Shown here: positions 46,857 to 54,763 of the stretch, piece by piece
Position numbering within the stretch: position 1 is the first letter of the stretch
Layout: each line of letters opens with the position of its first letter
Source: Rhodoferax bucti
GTDB taxonomy: Bacteria > Pseudomonadota > Gammaproteobacteria > Burkholderiales > Burkholderiaceae_C
Length of the DNA stretch: 64,000 nucleotides
Reading direction: 5' to 3'
NCBI RefSeq assembly: GCF_005876985.1
Contig: NZ_VAHD01000001.1
Span: 62,001-126,000, forward strand
Position numbers and translations under genes: made by a program
Notes under the pieces: generated by a model
What the model saw: the letters and a program-made list of their open reading frames with translations, nothing else
The model's database searches: none
What the model was told of the DNA's origin: nothing

Positions 46857-47282
46857 ATGAATGAGAAGAAGGAATTCAGCGAACGCTTACGCGCAGCCAT
46901 GAAAGCCAGAAGGCTGGAAGTGAGCGGTGCGGTGCTGGAGCGCGAGTTCAATTCAGAGTGGCTAGGCACCCCGGTACGGCGGCAAACCGCCTGGAAGTGG
47001 CTCAATGGGGAGGCCATTCCTACGCAAGACAAATTGCAGGAGCTGGCCAAGCTGCTCAAGCTCAACCCCCACCAACTGCGCTTTGGGGAACAAGTGCAAA
47101 CCCACTTGCAAGCAGCACAAAAGCGCTGGGATGAGGGTGCGGGTTACACCGAGAGAGATACCTTCGATGCGTTCCTGAAGCTGCCAGCACCGCAGCGCAA
47201 AGTGGTTCGAGAGGTGATTCTGGCGTTTGCCAAGGCGCACGGCGAAGACACCACAGCCGACACATCCACGACCCGCTCCTGA
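46857..47282 (+). CDS. XRE-type HTH regulator, possible RM controller
   Basis: 141 aa from ATG 46857, giving the usual opening MNEKKEFSERLRAAMKAR; upstream in-frame starts (46833, TTG 46818) are inside the presumed promoter. HTH region: VRRQTAWKWLNGEAIPTQDK and LQELAKLLKLNPHQLRFG, typical of XRE-type phage or plasmid regulators. The C-terminal helix is unrecognised. Divergent from mod, with palindromes between. Role as a restriction-modification controller is inference; it is longer than classical C proteins (about 80 aa). Confidence 0.72.
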   Translation: MNEKKEFSERLRAAMKARRLEVSGAVLEREFNSEWLGTPVRRQTAWKWLNGEAIPTQDKLQELAKLLKLNPHQLRFGEQVQTHLQAAQKRWDEGAGYTERDTFDAFLKLPAPQRKVVREVILAFAKAHGEDTTADTSTTRS

Positions 47283-47347
47283 CCTCCCACAGATCGCCAG
47301 TAGCCCGAAAGCTGGCGGATTGCTGACTGCCGCGCCAAGCGGTTTGC

Positions 47348-47370
47348 CCCCTCCCCTAGGAGGGGATTTA
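47348..47370 (+). terminator. Hairpin downstream of XRE gene
   Basis: CCCCTCC-CCTA-GGAGGGG followed by ATTTATTTT. Weak T-tract; probable terminator for the XRE gene. The remaining gap to lldP shows no gene. Confidence 0.5.
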
Positions 47371-47497
47371 TTTTCACGGGCCTGAAAAATTCTTTTCACA
47401 CCAGCACGCGTGTGAGCTTCTTACATTTGCCGCACTGCACAAACCGCCCCCTTTCAGGCGGTGTGCACCTGCATTCAAAAGTACTTCGGAGACACAC

Positions 47498-49159
47498 ATG
47501 GTCTGGCAACAAATTTACGACCCTTTCGGGAACATGTTCATATCCACCCTGCTGGCGGCGGTGCCGGTGGTGGTGATGCTGGTGTGCTTGGGTTTTCTGC
47601 ACATCAAGGCACACATTGCGGCGGGCCTGGGCCTGATTGCCGCCTTTGCGGTGGCCGTGTTCGGCTACGGCATGCCGGCCGGCATGGCGGGCAATGCCGC
47701 CTTCTTCGGTGGGCTGACCGGCCTGCTGCCCATTGGCTGGATCGTGCTCAACATCATCTTTTTGCAGCAGTTGGCCGAAGGCAACGGCAGCTTCAAGGTG
47801 CTGCAGGACTCGCTCTCGGGCATCACCGAAGACCGCCGCCTGCAACTGCTGCTGATTGCCTTTTGCTTCGGCGCATTCTTTGAAGGTGCGGCCGGCTTCG
47901 GTACCCCCGTGGCGGTGACGGCAGGCATTTTGATCGGCCTGGGCTTCTCGCCTCTGGCAGCCTCCGGCCTCTCGCTGATTGCCAATACGGCGCCCGTGGC
48001 CTTCGGCGCCTTGGGCACACCGGTGATCACCCTGGCCAAAGTGCACGGCTACGACCTGATGGAAGTCACCGCCATGATCGGCCGCCAACTGCCCTTCTTC
48101 AGCCTGCTGGTGCCCTTCTGGCTGATCTGGGCGTTTGCCGGCCGCAAGGCGATGATGGAAATCTGGCCCGCCATTCTGGTGACCGGTTTGTCCTTCGCCA
48201 TTCCGCAGTATTTGGTGTCCAACTTCATCGGGCCAGAGCTGGTGGACATCATTGCCGCCATCGTGTCCATGGTGTCGCTGGTGCTGTTTTTGCGCGTGTG
48301 GCAGCCCAAGAAAGTCTGGCGCTCCACCTCGCTCAAGGGCCACGAAAAGGACGGCGGCGAAGCCCCGGCCCCTGTCGCCCTCAAACGCCACTCGGCCTCT
48401 GCCCTGCTGAGCGCTTGGACCCCCTGGCTGATCCTGACCGTGTTCGTGTTCATCTGGGGTCTGCCCGCCGTGAAGAACTACTTCAACGGCATCTGGGCGC
48501 CCAAGTTTCCGATTGAAGGCTTGAACAACCTGATCGAAAAAGTGCCCCCCGTGGTGCCCACGCCCCACAAGGAAGCCGCGGTCTATGTGCTCAACGGCCT
48601 GTCGGCCACCGGCACTGGCATTTTGTTGTCGGCCATCATCGGTGCCTTGGTCATGGGCTACCGCCCGCTGGCGATTGTGCAAACCTTCTTCCGCACGTTC
48701 TGGCTGGTGCGTTACTCGCTGGTCACCATCGTGCTGATGCTGGCTTTAGGCACGCTGACCCGCTTCTCCGGCACCGACACCACACTGGGCCTGGCCTTTG
48801 CCGGCACTGGCGCGCTGTACCCCTTCTTCGGCACTTTGATGGGCTGGATCGGCGTGGCCATGACCGGCTCGGACACGGCGTCCAACGTGCTCTTCGGCGG
48901 CATGCAAAAAGTGGCTGCCGAGCAGCTGGGCTTGTCCGCCAACCTGATGGGCGCGGCCAACTCTTCTGGCGGCGTGATGGGCAAGATGATTGACGCCCAA
49001 TCCATCGTGGTCGCGTCCACCGCCACCAAGTGGTTCAACCACGAAGGCGACATCTTGCGCTATGTGTTCTTCCACTCGATCGCGCTGGCGTGCCTGGTCG
49101 GCATCTTCGTGACGCTGCAGGCCTATGTGTTCCCCTTCACCTTGATGGTGGTGCACTAA
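47498..49159 (+). CDS. lldP: L-lactate permease LldP
   Basis: 553 aa, 12-14 hydrophobic segments, LctP family (lactate/glycolate:H+ symport). Family signatures: EGAAGFGTPVAVTAGILIGL near 128, GALGTPVITLAKVHGYDLME near 170, GTLMGWIGVAMTGSDTASNV near 445, LMGAANSSGGVMGKMIDAQS near 485. Ribosome-binding site CTTCGGAGACAC. Stands alone; no lactate dehydrogenase gene adjacent. Confidence 0.94.
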   Translation: MVWQQIYDPFGNMFISTLLAAVPVVVMLVCLGFLHIKAHIAAGLGLIAAFAVAVFGYGMPAGMAGNAAFFGGLTGLLPIGWIVLNIIFLQQLAEGNGSFKVLQDSLSGITEDRRLQLLLIAFCFGAFFEGAAGFGTPVAVTAGILIGLGFSPLAASGLSLIANTAPVAFGALGTPVITLAKVHGYDLMEVTAMIGRQLPFFSLLVPFWLIWAFAGRKAMMEIWPAILVTGLSFAIPQYLVSNFIGPELVDIIAAIVSMVSLVLFLRVWQPKKVWRSTSLKGHEKDGGEAPAPVALKRHSASALLSAWTPWLILTVFVFIWGLPAVKNYFNGIWAPKFPIEGLNNLIEKVPPVVPTPHKEAAVYVLNGLSATGTGILLSAIIGALVMGYRPLAIVQTFFRTFWLVRYSLVTIVLMLALGTLTRFSGTDTTLGLAFAGTGALYPFFGTLMGWIGVAMTGSDTASNVLFGGMQKVAAEQLGLSANLMGAANSSGGVMGKMIDAQSIVVASTATKWFNHEGDILRYVFFHSIALACLVGIFVTLQAYVFPFTLMVVH

Positions 49160-49178
49160 GCACCTCGCGACACTCCGC

Positions 49179-49207
49179 GCACGGGCTCCTACGCGAAGAG
49201 CCCGTGC
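49179..49207. other. Stem-loop between lldP and imuB 3' ends
   Basis: 10-bp perfect stem GCACGGGCTC/GAGCCCGTGC with a 9-nt loop that contains the imuB stop codon. No T-run on either strand, so a weak or Rho-independent-like role for convergent genes is only possible. Confidence 0.35.
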
Positions 49208-50628
49208 AAAAACCAGGCGGCATCTTCTGCCGCCTCCAGCCGCTCGCGGTACACCCACACCAGCCCCGCCTGCGGGCTGCGGGCCACAAAGTAGTCGCGC
49301 AAGGCGGGCTCGCCTTCGAGCCAGCCGGTCTCCAGACGCTGCGGGCCGGCGAGTAGCGTGAGCTCGCCGTGATAACAAGGAATGCTTTGCGGCGGACCGC
49401 TCGGGTGCGAGGCTTGGCGCACCACCAGCCGCTGCGGCACCGGCAGCAGCCAGGTGGGGTACAGGTCGGCCGTGGGGAGCACATCGTGCTCTGCTTCATA
49501 ATCTTTTGGGCCTCTAGCGCTCATGGAATATGCGCGAGCAGCTCCTGATTTCATAGCATTTTGATTTTCTTTCCGCGTAGTATCCACCCGCCACGGCTGC
49601 CAGCGCTGCATGCGTTCGGGCCGGTGGTCGGCCTGCGGGGTGGCGCACTGCACGCTGTGCGCGCCCAGCCGGGCGGCCAGGCGCTCCAGGGTCTGGTGCA
49701 GGCTGTCGCCCTTGCGCACATCTTCAGGCAGCAGGCTGTGGCTCTCGCCGCCCAGCGGTTGGGTCTGCAGGCTGCGCAGGCGCAGGTACAGCACCGGCGC
49801 CGGCAGGGTGACGCGGGCCAGCTGCTCACCCAGAATGCGCTGCAGGTGGCTCATGTCCTGCGTGGCCTCGGCGGTGCGTAGCTCCAATCGACCTTGCTGG
49901 CCGCCCTGGTGGTGGGCGTCCACATGGCGGGTGTTGGCGCGGCGCGCATCCAGCTCCCACAGCAGCTCCAGCGCCAGCACCCCCGACTGGCGGGCGCGCA
50001 GCCACACCAGCAGCTGCGCCAGCAGGCGGCGCGCGCCAAACAACAAGGCCGGTGCCGCATCGACACTCGCCGCCAGCTCCAGCGGGGCATCAAACACATC
50101 GGGCAGCGTGAGCCAAGGGTAGACCTCGGGGCGCTGGCCGTAGGCGCGGTCTAGCGCATCCACCACCTCGGCACCAAAGCGCCGCACCACGCCCCCACGC
50201 GGCAGGGCCCGCAGCTGCCCCCAGGTGCGCACACCCAGGCGGGCCAGCGTGGGCAGGTGGGCCTGGGCCGCGGCCAGGGTGTGCACCGGCAGGGCATCAG
50301 GCAGCACCCCACGCACCGGCGCGGCCTGCCCCACCCGGCAGGTATGCACCTGCAAGGCTGCCAGCGCTATCAAAGAAGTAGCGCCTTGCGCATATTCCAC
50401 CTGCGCTAGCGGCCTATTTGACTCTAAAAGTTGCTGCAGCAAGGCGGTGCGCCCGCCGAACAAGCGCTCGCTGGCAGACACCTCCAACACCAGCGCGTCG
50501 CCCACGCGAGCCACCAGCGGCGTGAAGCGCAGGGCCCACCATGCCAGCGCGGTGGACGCATCCACCAACACGGGCTCGGTCGGGGCAGCCGTGGCATCAA
50601 GCGACGGCCGCAGCGCGATCCAGTGCAT
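49189..50628 (-). CDS. imuB: ImuB, Y-family polymerase-like mutasome protein
   Basis: 479 aa from ATG 50628 (GGAGG 6-7 nt upstream); overlaps the imuA end by 32 bp. Y-family fold without the usual catalytic acidic pair: LVLEVSASERLFGGRTALLQ near 55, LARLGVRTWGQLRALPRGGV near 130, RFGAEVVDALDRAYGQRPEV near 153. C-terminal FVARSPQAGLVWVYRERLEA. Family knowledge: ImuB links ImuA and DnaE2 to the beta clamp. The gene carries two palindromic elements, one sense (49501-49557) and one antisense (50366-50422). Confidence 0.88.
   Translation of the reverse strand: MHWIALRPSLDATAAPTEPVLVDASTALAWWALRFTPLVARVGDALVLEVSASERLFGGRTALLQQLLESNRPLAQVEYAQGATSLIALAALQVHTCRVGQAAPVRGVLPDALPVHTLAAAQAHLPTLARLGVRTWGQLRALPRGGVVRRFGAEVVDALDRAYGQRPEVYPWLTLPDVFDAPLELAASVDAAPALLFGARRLLAQLLVWLRARQSGVLALELLWELDARRANTRHVDAHHQGGQQGRLELRTAEATQDMSHLQRILGEQLARVTLPAPVLYLRLRSLQTQPLGGESHSLLPEDVRKGDSLHQTLERLAARLGAHSVQCATPQADHRPERMQRWQPWRVDTTRKENQNAMKSGAARAYSMSARGPKDYEAEHDVLPTADLYPTWLLPVPQRLVVRQASHPSGPPQSIPCYHGELTLLAGPQRLETGWLEGEPALRDYFVARSPQAGLVWVYRERLEAAEDAAWFLHGLFA
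49501..49557 (-). repeat. 57-nt palindromic element, copy D (in imuB)
   Basis: Full copy in the sense direction of imuB, encoding AMKSGAARAYSMSARGPKD in frame. It interrupts a region that otherwise reads as a linker between the Y-family body and the C-terminal part. Confidence 0.88.
50366..50422 (+). repeat. 57-nt palindromic element, copy E (in imuB, antisense)
   Basis: GCTAT-N7-GTAGCGCCT-T-GCGC-N11-GCGCTAGCGGCC-N3-TTTGAC; one arm altered. Lies antisense to imuB, where the gene reads NRPLAQVEYAQGATSLIALA. Its own sense frame is also open (AIKEVAPCAYSTCASGLFD). Confidence 0.75.
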
Positions 50629-51637
50629 GGCCCGCCTCCGCATTCATAGGCCCATACGCATCGGCCGTACCGCGCGCCGCCACGGCCAGCTCGCCCTGCG
50701 CGGGCGGCAGCGGCGGCCACGGGAACGCCTGGCTCTCCACGCCGCCCAGCGCCTGCTGTTGAAATGCGGCGCGCGCGGCCTGAGCATCCGGCGGCGTGGC
50801 AGGCCACATGCCCCAGGCTGATACGCCCTCTTGCTCTTTCGGCCCCTCCGCACTCCGGGCCAAGGCGCGACCAGCCGCCAGCAACACGCCCAGCCGGGGG
50901 CTGCGTGCCTGCACCTGCAGCGGTTCCGCCAAGGGCGGGCCGCGCCGCTTGAGAATGTCGACCTCCAGCCCGTCCAGCCACCGCTCTTGCACCGAGCCTT
51001 GCACTGAACCTTGCAATGGGCCTTGCAGCGGGTGCCGGGCGCGGGCAAGCGGCTGCACCAAGAGGCGCAGCACGGCGGGCGATGCATCGCTGCGCGCCCG
51101 GTCTGGCCGCATCACAAACAGCAACTTGTGGTGCTCGGCGGCCGCCAAGTGCAGGCGGCGCAGCTGCTCGCCCCGGGCCTGCGGCAGCCAGGCGAGCACG
51201 GCGTCCACCTCGGCGCAGCGCAGCACCTGCTCGGTGGCCCAGAGGCGCCCAGCCCCGTCGGCAGAAAGACTCCCGCCTTGAACCGCCCCGAGCACCGACA
51301 GCAGCCGCCCCGCGCGCAAGCCCAGTCGGGAGAGTGCCGGCGCGAACGGCAGCTGTGGCGCCCCCACCAGCACCACCGGACCGCGCCCGCACGCCGCCAA
51401 CGCGGGCAGCAGCAGGCGCCATTCACTGTGCGCGCCGGCAGGCTGCAGCAGCTCCACCAAGGCGCCCACCGGCCAACCGCCGCCGGGCAAATGCGCGTCC
51501 AACAAGGCATCCCCCGTGGCCTGCACCGACTGCACCGGGCTCGCCAGAGTGTGCGCGTGCCAGACACCGGCGTGGATGTCCTGAGGGTCCGGTACACCGG
51601 TGGCAGAGGTAGTGGAATGGCGCGCAGCGCTAGTCAT
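50597..51637 (-). CDS. imuA: ImuA, RecA-like mutasome protein
   Basis: 346 aa. RecA-superfamily relative lacking a clear Walker A: HLPGGGWPVGALVELLQPAG near 50, GRGPVVLVGAPQLPFAPALS near 85, RCAEVDAVLAWLPQARGEQL near 140, KLLFVMRPDRARSDASPAVL near 170. First gene of imuAB under a LexA box 20 bp upstream. A tandem 12-bp repeat encodes PLQGPLQGSVQGSVQE near residue 205. Confidence 0.87.
   Translation of the reverse strand: MTSAARHSTTSATGVPDPQDIHAGVWHAHTLASPVQSVQATGDALLDAHLPGGGWPVGALVELLQPAGAHSEWRLLLPALAACGRGPVVLVGAPQLPFAPALSRLGLRAGRLLSVLGAVQGGSLSADGAGRLWATEQVLRCAEVDAVLAWLPQARGEQLRRLHLAAAEHHKLLFVMRPDRARSDASPAVLRLLVQPLARARHPLQGPLQGSVQGSVQERWLDGLEVDILKRRGPPLAEPLQVQARSPRLGVLLAAGRALARSAEGPKEQEGVSAWGMWPATPPDAQAARAAFQQQALGGVESQAFPWPPLPPAQGELAVAARGTADAYGPMNAEAGHALDRAAAVA
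50987..51034. repeat. Four tandem 12-bp units in imuA
   Basis: Four diverged units beginning TTGCA (plus strand), encoding P/SLQG or SVQG-type tetrapeptides in ImuA. Codon-multiple units, so length change keeps the frame. Confidence 0.75.
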
Positions 51638-51656
51638 GGCAAGGGCTTTAACAAAT

Positions 51657-51676
51657 TACTGTATTTTTAAACAGTA
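51657..51676. promoter_or_regulatory. LexA box upstream of imuA
   Basis: TACTGT-N8-ACAGTA, perfect CTGT-N8-ACAG, 20 bp upstream of the imuA start. Same form as the box at dnaE2. Confidence 0.9.
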
Positions 51677-51768
51677 TATGGAAAAGGCCCCTGCTATCAA
51701 AATCAAGAACAGGGTTTGCAGGCCTGGCGGGCGCTGGCGGCTTGGCCGGTTTTGCTAGAGTGCCTGCC

Positions 51769-52398
51769 ATGAACACCGCACCGTCTTTGGCCGCCCTGAA
51801 ACCCCTGTTTGCAACTGTCTGGCACGATGCCGGCGCACGCACCGACGGCACCGTGCTGTGCGACGCTCTGTCGGCCGCCTACTCCGAGCCGCACCGGCAC
51901 TACCACAGCACCCAGCATCTGGCCGAATGCCTGCAAGGGTTTGAAGCAGTCCGGCATCTGGCACAGCGGCCTGCCGAGGTGGCGCTGGCACTCTGGTTTC
52001 ACGACGCGGTGTATGACGTGCAGCGCCACGACAACGAGGCCCAAAGTGCCGCCTGGGCGCGGCAAGCACTCACCACCGCCGGTGTGCAGGCCGAGGTGGC
52101 AGAGCGCGTTTACGAGTTGGTCATGGCCACCCGCCACACCAGCGTGCCCGCCGCGGGCGATGCGCAGTTGCTGGCGGACATTGACCTCTCCATCCTCGGT
52201 GCCGACGCACAGCGCTTTGCACAATACGAGCAACAGATCCGCGAGGAATACGCCTTTGTGCCCGAAGAAGTGTTTCGCACCAAGCGTAAAGAGGTACTGC
52301 AGTCGTTTGCCGACCGGCCCCGCATCTACAACACCGACCACTTCCACGCCGCACTGGAGACCCGTGCGCGGGCGAATCTGGCGCGGGCGGTGGCTTAA
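51769..52398 (+). CDS. HD-superfamily metal-dependent hydrolase (COG4339-like)
   Basis: 209 aa from ATG 51769. HYHSTQHLAECLQGF near 44 and the HD pair in LALWFHDAVYDVQRHDNEAQ near 75, then MATRHTSVPAAGDAQLLADI near 120 with further metal-ligand positions. This is the predicted HD phosphohydrolase pattern of COG4339. Substrate unknown. A flavin reductase-like gene follows after 9 bp. Confidence 0.82.
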   Translation: MNTAPSLAALKPLFATVWHDAGARTDGTVLCDALSAAYSEPHRHYHSTQHLAECLQGFEAVRHLAQRPAEVALALWFHDAVYDVQRHDNEAQSAAWARQALTTAGVQAEVAERVYELVMATRHTSVPAAGDAQLLADIDLSILGADAQRFAQYEQQIREEYAFVPEEVFRTKRKEVLQSFADRPRIYNTDHFHAALETRARANLARAVA

Positions 52399-52407
52399 CG
52401 CACCCCC

Positions 52408-52992
52408 ATGAACACCCTGCCCGACTTCTGTGCTTCCGTCCCGCTGGACAAGGCCTACCGCCTGCTCAACCATGGCCCCACGGTGTTAGTGTCATCCGCG
52501 CATGCTGGCGAACACAACGTGATGGCCGCCGCGTGGTCCATGCCACTGGACTTCCAGCCGCCCAAGGTGACGGTGGTGATCGACAAGGCCACCCGCACTC
52601 GCGCATTAGTGGAAGGCAGCGGCTGGTTTGCGCTCAACATCCCGGCCCGCGCTCTGGCGCGAACCACGCTGGGGGTGGGTACCGACAGCGCACTCACCAC
52701 GCCTGACAAACTGCAGCGCCACGGCATTCACACATTTACACCGCAGGAAAGCTCTGTGCCACTGGTGCAAGGTTGCGTGGGCTGGTTGCTGTGCAAGGTG
52801 CTACCTGAGCCACACAACCAACAAACCTACGACCTGTTTATCGGCGAAGTGACCCACGCCTGGGCGGACAGCCGTGTGTTCATCAATGGGCACTGGGAAT
52901 TCGACCAAGCACCGGATGACTTGCGCACGCTGCATTACGTGGCGGGGGGTCAGTTCTTTGTGATCGGGGAAAGCGTAAAGCTGGACACGTGA
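52408..52992 (+). CDS. Flavin reductase-like domain protein
   Basis: 194 aa FMN-binding split barrel: GPTVLVSSAHAGEHNVMAAA near 29, FQPPKVTVVIDKATRTRALV near 50, GWFALNIPARALARTTLGVG near 72. Family members reduce or carry flavin for partner monooxygenases. Follows the HD hydrolase by 9 bp, probably as one transcript. Convergent with the NlpC gene. Confidence 0.85.
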   Translation: MNTLPDFCASVPLDKAYRLLNHGPTVLVSSAHAGEHNVMAAAWSMPLDFQPPKVTVVIDKATRTRALVEGSGWFALNIPARALARTTLGVGTDSALTTPDKLQRHGIHTFTPQESSVPLVQGCVGWLLCKVLPEPHNQQTYDLFIGEVTHAWADSRVFINGHWEFDQAPDDLRTLHYVAGGQFFVIGESVKLDT

Positions 52993-52999
52993 GCTCCCC

Positions 53000-53503
53000 T
53001 CACGGCCTGCGGTAACTCACCTGCTGCTTGGCCCAGTAGGACGAATTCAAGCTATCCAGCCGCACCGTGCCGCCGGTAGACGGTGCATGCACGAAGCGGC
53101 CTTCGCCCACGTAGATGCCTGCGTGGTTGGCGCGGCCGTTTTGGGTGAAGACGACGAGGTCGCCCGTGCGCAGGCTGGGGGCCGGGATGCTAGTGCCCCA
53201 GTCGATCAGGCCACCGGTGGTGCGCGGTGCCACCACGTCGGCCCGCTGTTTGTAGACATAACCAATCAGCCCGCTGCAATCGAATCCACTCGCAGGCGTG
53301 TTGCCGCCGTAGCGGTAGGGTGTGCCGACCAGTCCGATGGCCATAACAGTCACGTCATTCGCCTGCTCCAGGGTCAAGCGGCTGGCCGGCTGGGGCGCTG
53401 CAAGCACCGGAGCCGGTGCGGGCGGCGCGCTGGAGCACGCGGCCATCAACACTGCGGAACCTGCCAGCAATGGAGCCAGGCCTGAGCGCCAAGCACCTCG
53501 CAT
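53000..53503 (-). CDS. NlpC/P60 (C40) peptidase, probable lipoprotein
   Basis: 167 aa from ATG 53503. Lipobox-like LMAACSS near residue 24 after a hydrophobic stretch, then an NlpC/P60 domain: VGTPYRYGGNTPASGFDCSG with the catalytic Cys, and RANHAGIYVGEGRFVHAPS with the His. Predicted cell-wall peptide endopeptidase anchored in a membrane. Start overlaps the stop of the upstream MFS gene (TGATG). Confidence 0.88.
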   Translation of the reverse strand: MRGAWRSGLAPLLAGSAVLMAACSSAPPAPAPVLAAPQPASRLTLEQANDVTVMAIGLVGTPYRYGGNTPASGFDCSGLIGYVYKQRADVVAPRTTGGLIDWGTSIPAPSLRTGDLVVFTQNGRANHAGIYVGEGRFVHAPSTGGTVRLDSLNSSYWAKQQVSYRRP

Positions 53504-54735
53504 CACAGCGCCTCCACACGTCGACCGATCTCGGGCCAACGGCTGCGGATAAACACCCAGGCACACAGGCCCACGCACATCATCAACACCGAGGCACTGG
53601 CCAGCGCCACAGTGGAGTGCATGACGAGCGGCGAAATCACCCCCGCCACGATGCCGTTGGCGGTCGACCCTACAAACATCTGCAAGCTCGACGCCATGCC
53701 GCGCCGCTCAAGGTGCAAGTCCAGCACCAGCAAAGTCACCACCGGCACCATGAGTGCCCAGCCGAAGGCAAAGATGGCAATGGGAAACAGCGCCCAGGTC
53801 ACATGCGCCTTGAACAGCAGGTTGGCCACCAGATTGAGCACCCCAATGACCAGCATGATGGTGAACCCATAGCGGATCTGGCGCTTCGGGCTGATCTTGC
53901 CGGCCACCCGGCCACTGACGAAGGCTCCGCCCATGATGCCGCCGATGGTGAGCACAAAAAACCAGAAGAACTGTTGCGGCACCAGCCTCAGGTGCTCGCC
54001 CAGAAACACCGGCGCACTCAGCACATACAAAAACATGCCATTGAACGGAATGCCACTGGCCAAGGCCAGCAACAGGAAGCGCGGGTCGGAGCCCAGCTTC
54101 CAGTACCCGCGCAGCAGGTTGTTCACATGAAAGTGCTGGCGCTGCTCACAGGGCAAGGTTTCGGGCAGCAGGAAATAGTTGGACGTCCACAGCGCGATAC
54201 CGACTGCAGCCAAAAACCAGAAGATGCCGTGCCAGCTGGCATGGATCAACAACCAGCCGCCCACCATGGGGGCAATGGCGGGCGCCACGCCAAAAAAGAT
54301 GGTGACCTGGCTCATCACCTTCTGGGCCTGTGAAGGCGGATACACATCGCGAATCACCGCGCGCGACACCACAATGCCCGCCCCGGTGCACAAGCCCTGC
54401 ATGGCGCGAAAGAAGATGAGCTGCCCGATGGTTTGTGACAACGCACACCCCACCGAGGCAATAGTGAACGCCGCCAGCCCCCACAGCACCACCGGGCGGC
54501 GGCCAAAGCTGTCGGAGATGGAGCCATGAAACAGCGCCATAAAAGCGAACCCGAACAGGTAGGCCGACAGCGTTTGCTGCATCTGCACCGGTGTCGCGCC
54601 CAGCGACTGGCTGATGCCCGCAAACGCAGGCAAGTAGGTGTCGATAGAAAACGGCCCCAGCATGCCCAGCAGCGCAAGCAGGATGGAGAACGCCCACTGC
54701 GGGGCGCGCCAGAGTTTTTGGGCTTCGGGGGTCAT
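53503..54735 (-). CDS. Bcr/CflA-family multidrug efflux MFS transporter
   Basis: 410 aa from ATG 54735; the frame is open further into the upstream AraC gene. Twelve membrane segments. Bcr/CflA features: GPFSIDTYLPAFAGISQSLG near 32, GSISDSFGRRPVVLWGLAAF near 70, MQGLCTGAGIVVSRAVIRD near 112. Exports drugs or metabolites by proton antiport. Part of the tight minus-strand cluster 57507-53000. Confidence 0.88.
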   Translation of the reverse strand: MTPEAQKLWRAPQWAFSILLALLGMLGPFSIDTYLPAFAGISQSLGATPVQMQQTLSAYLFGFAFMALFHGSISDSFGRRPVVLWGLAAFTIASVGCALSQTIGQLIFFRAMQGLCTGAGIVVSRAVIRDVYPPSQAQKVMSQVTIFFGVAPAIAPMVGGWLLIHASWHGIFWFLAAVGIALWTSNYFLLPETLPCEQRQHFHVNNLLRGYWKLGSDPRFLLLALASGIPFNGMFLYVLSAPVFLGEHLRLVPQQFFWFFVLTIGGIMGGAFVSGRVAGKISPKRQIRYGFTIMLVIGVLNLVANLLFKAHVTWALFPIAIFAFGWALMVPVVTLLVLDLHLERRGMASSLQMFVGSTANGIVAGVISPLVMHSTVALASASVLMMCVGLCAWVFIRSRWPEIGRRVEAL

Positions 54736-54763
54736 GGGGTGCGAGAGCTCACGGTACAGCCCG

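Noticed and set aside
47396..48682. 428-aa minus-strand open frame
   Set aside because: Antisense shadow of lldP with His/Gln-rich translation.
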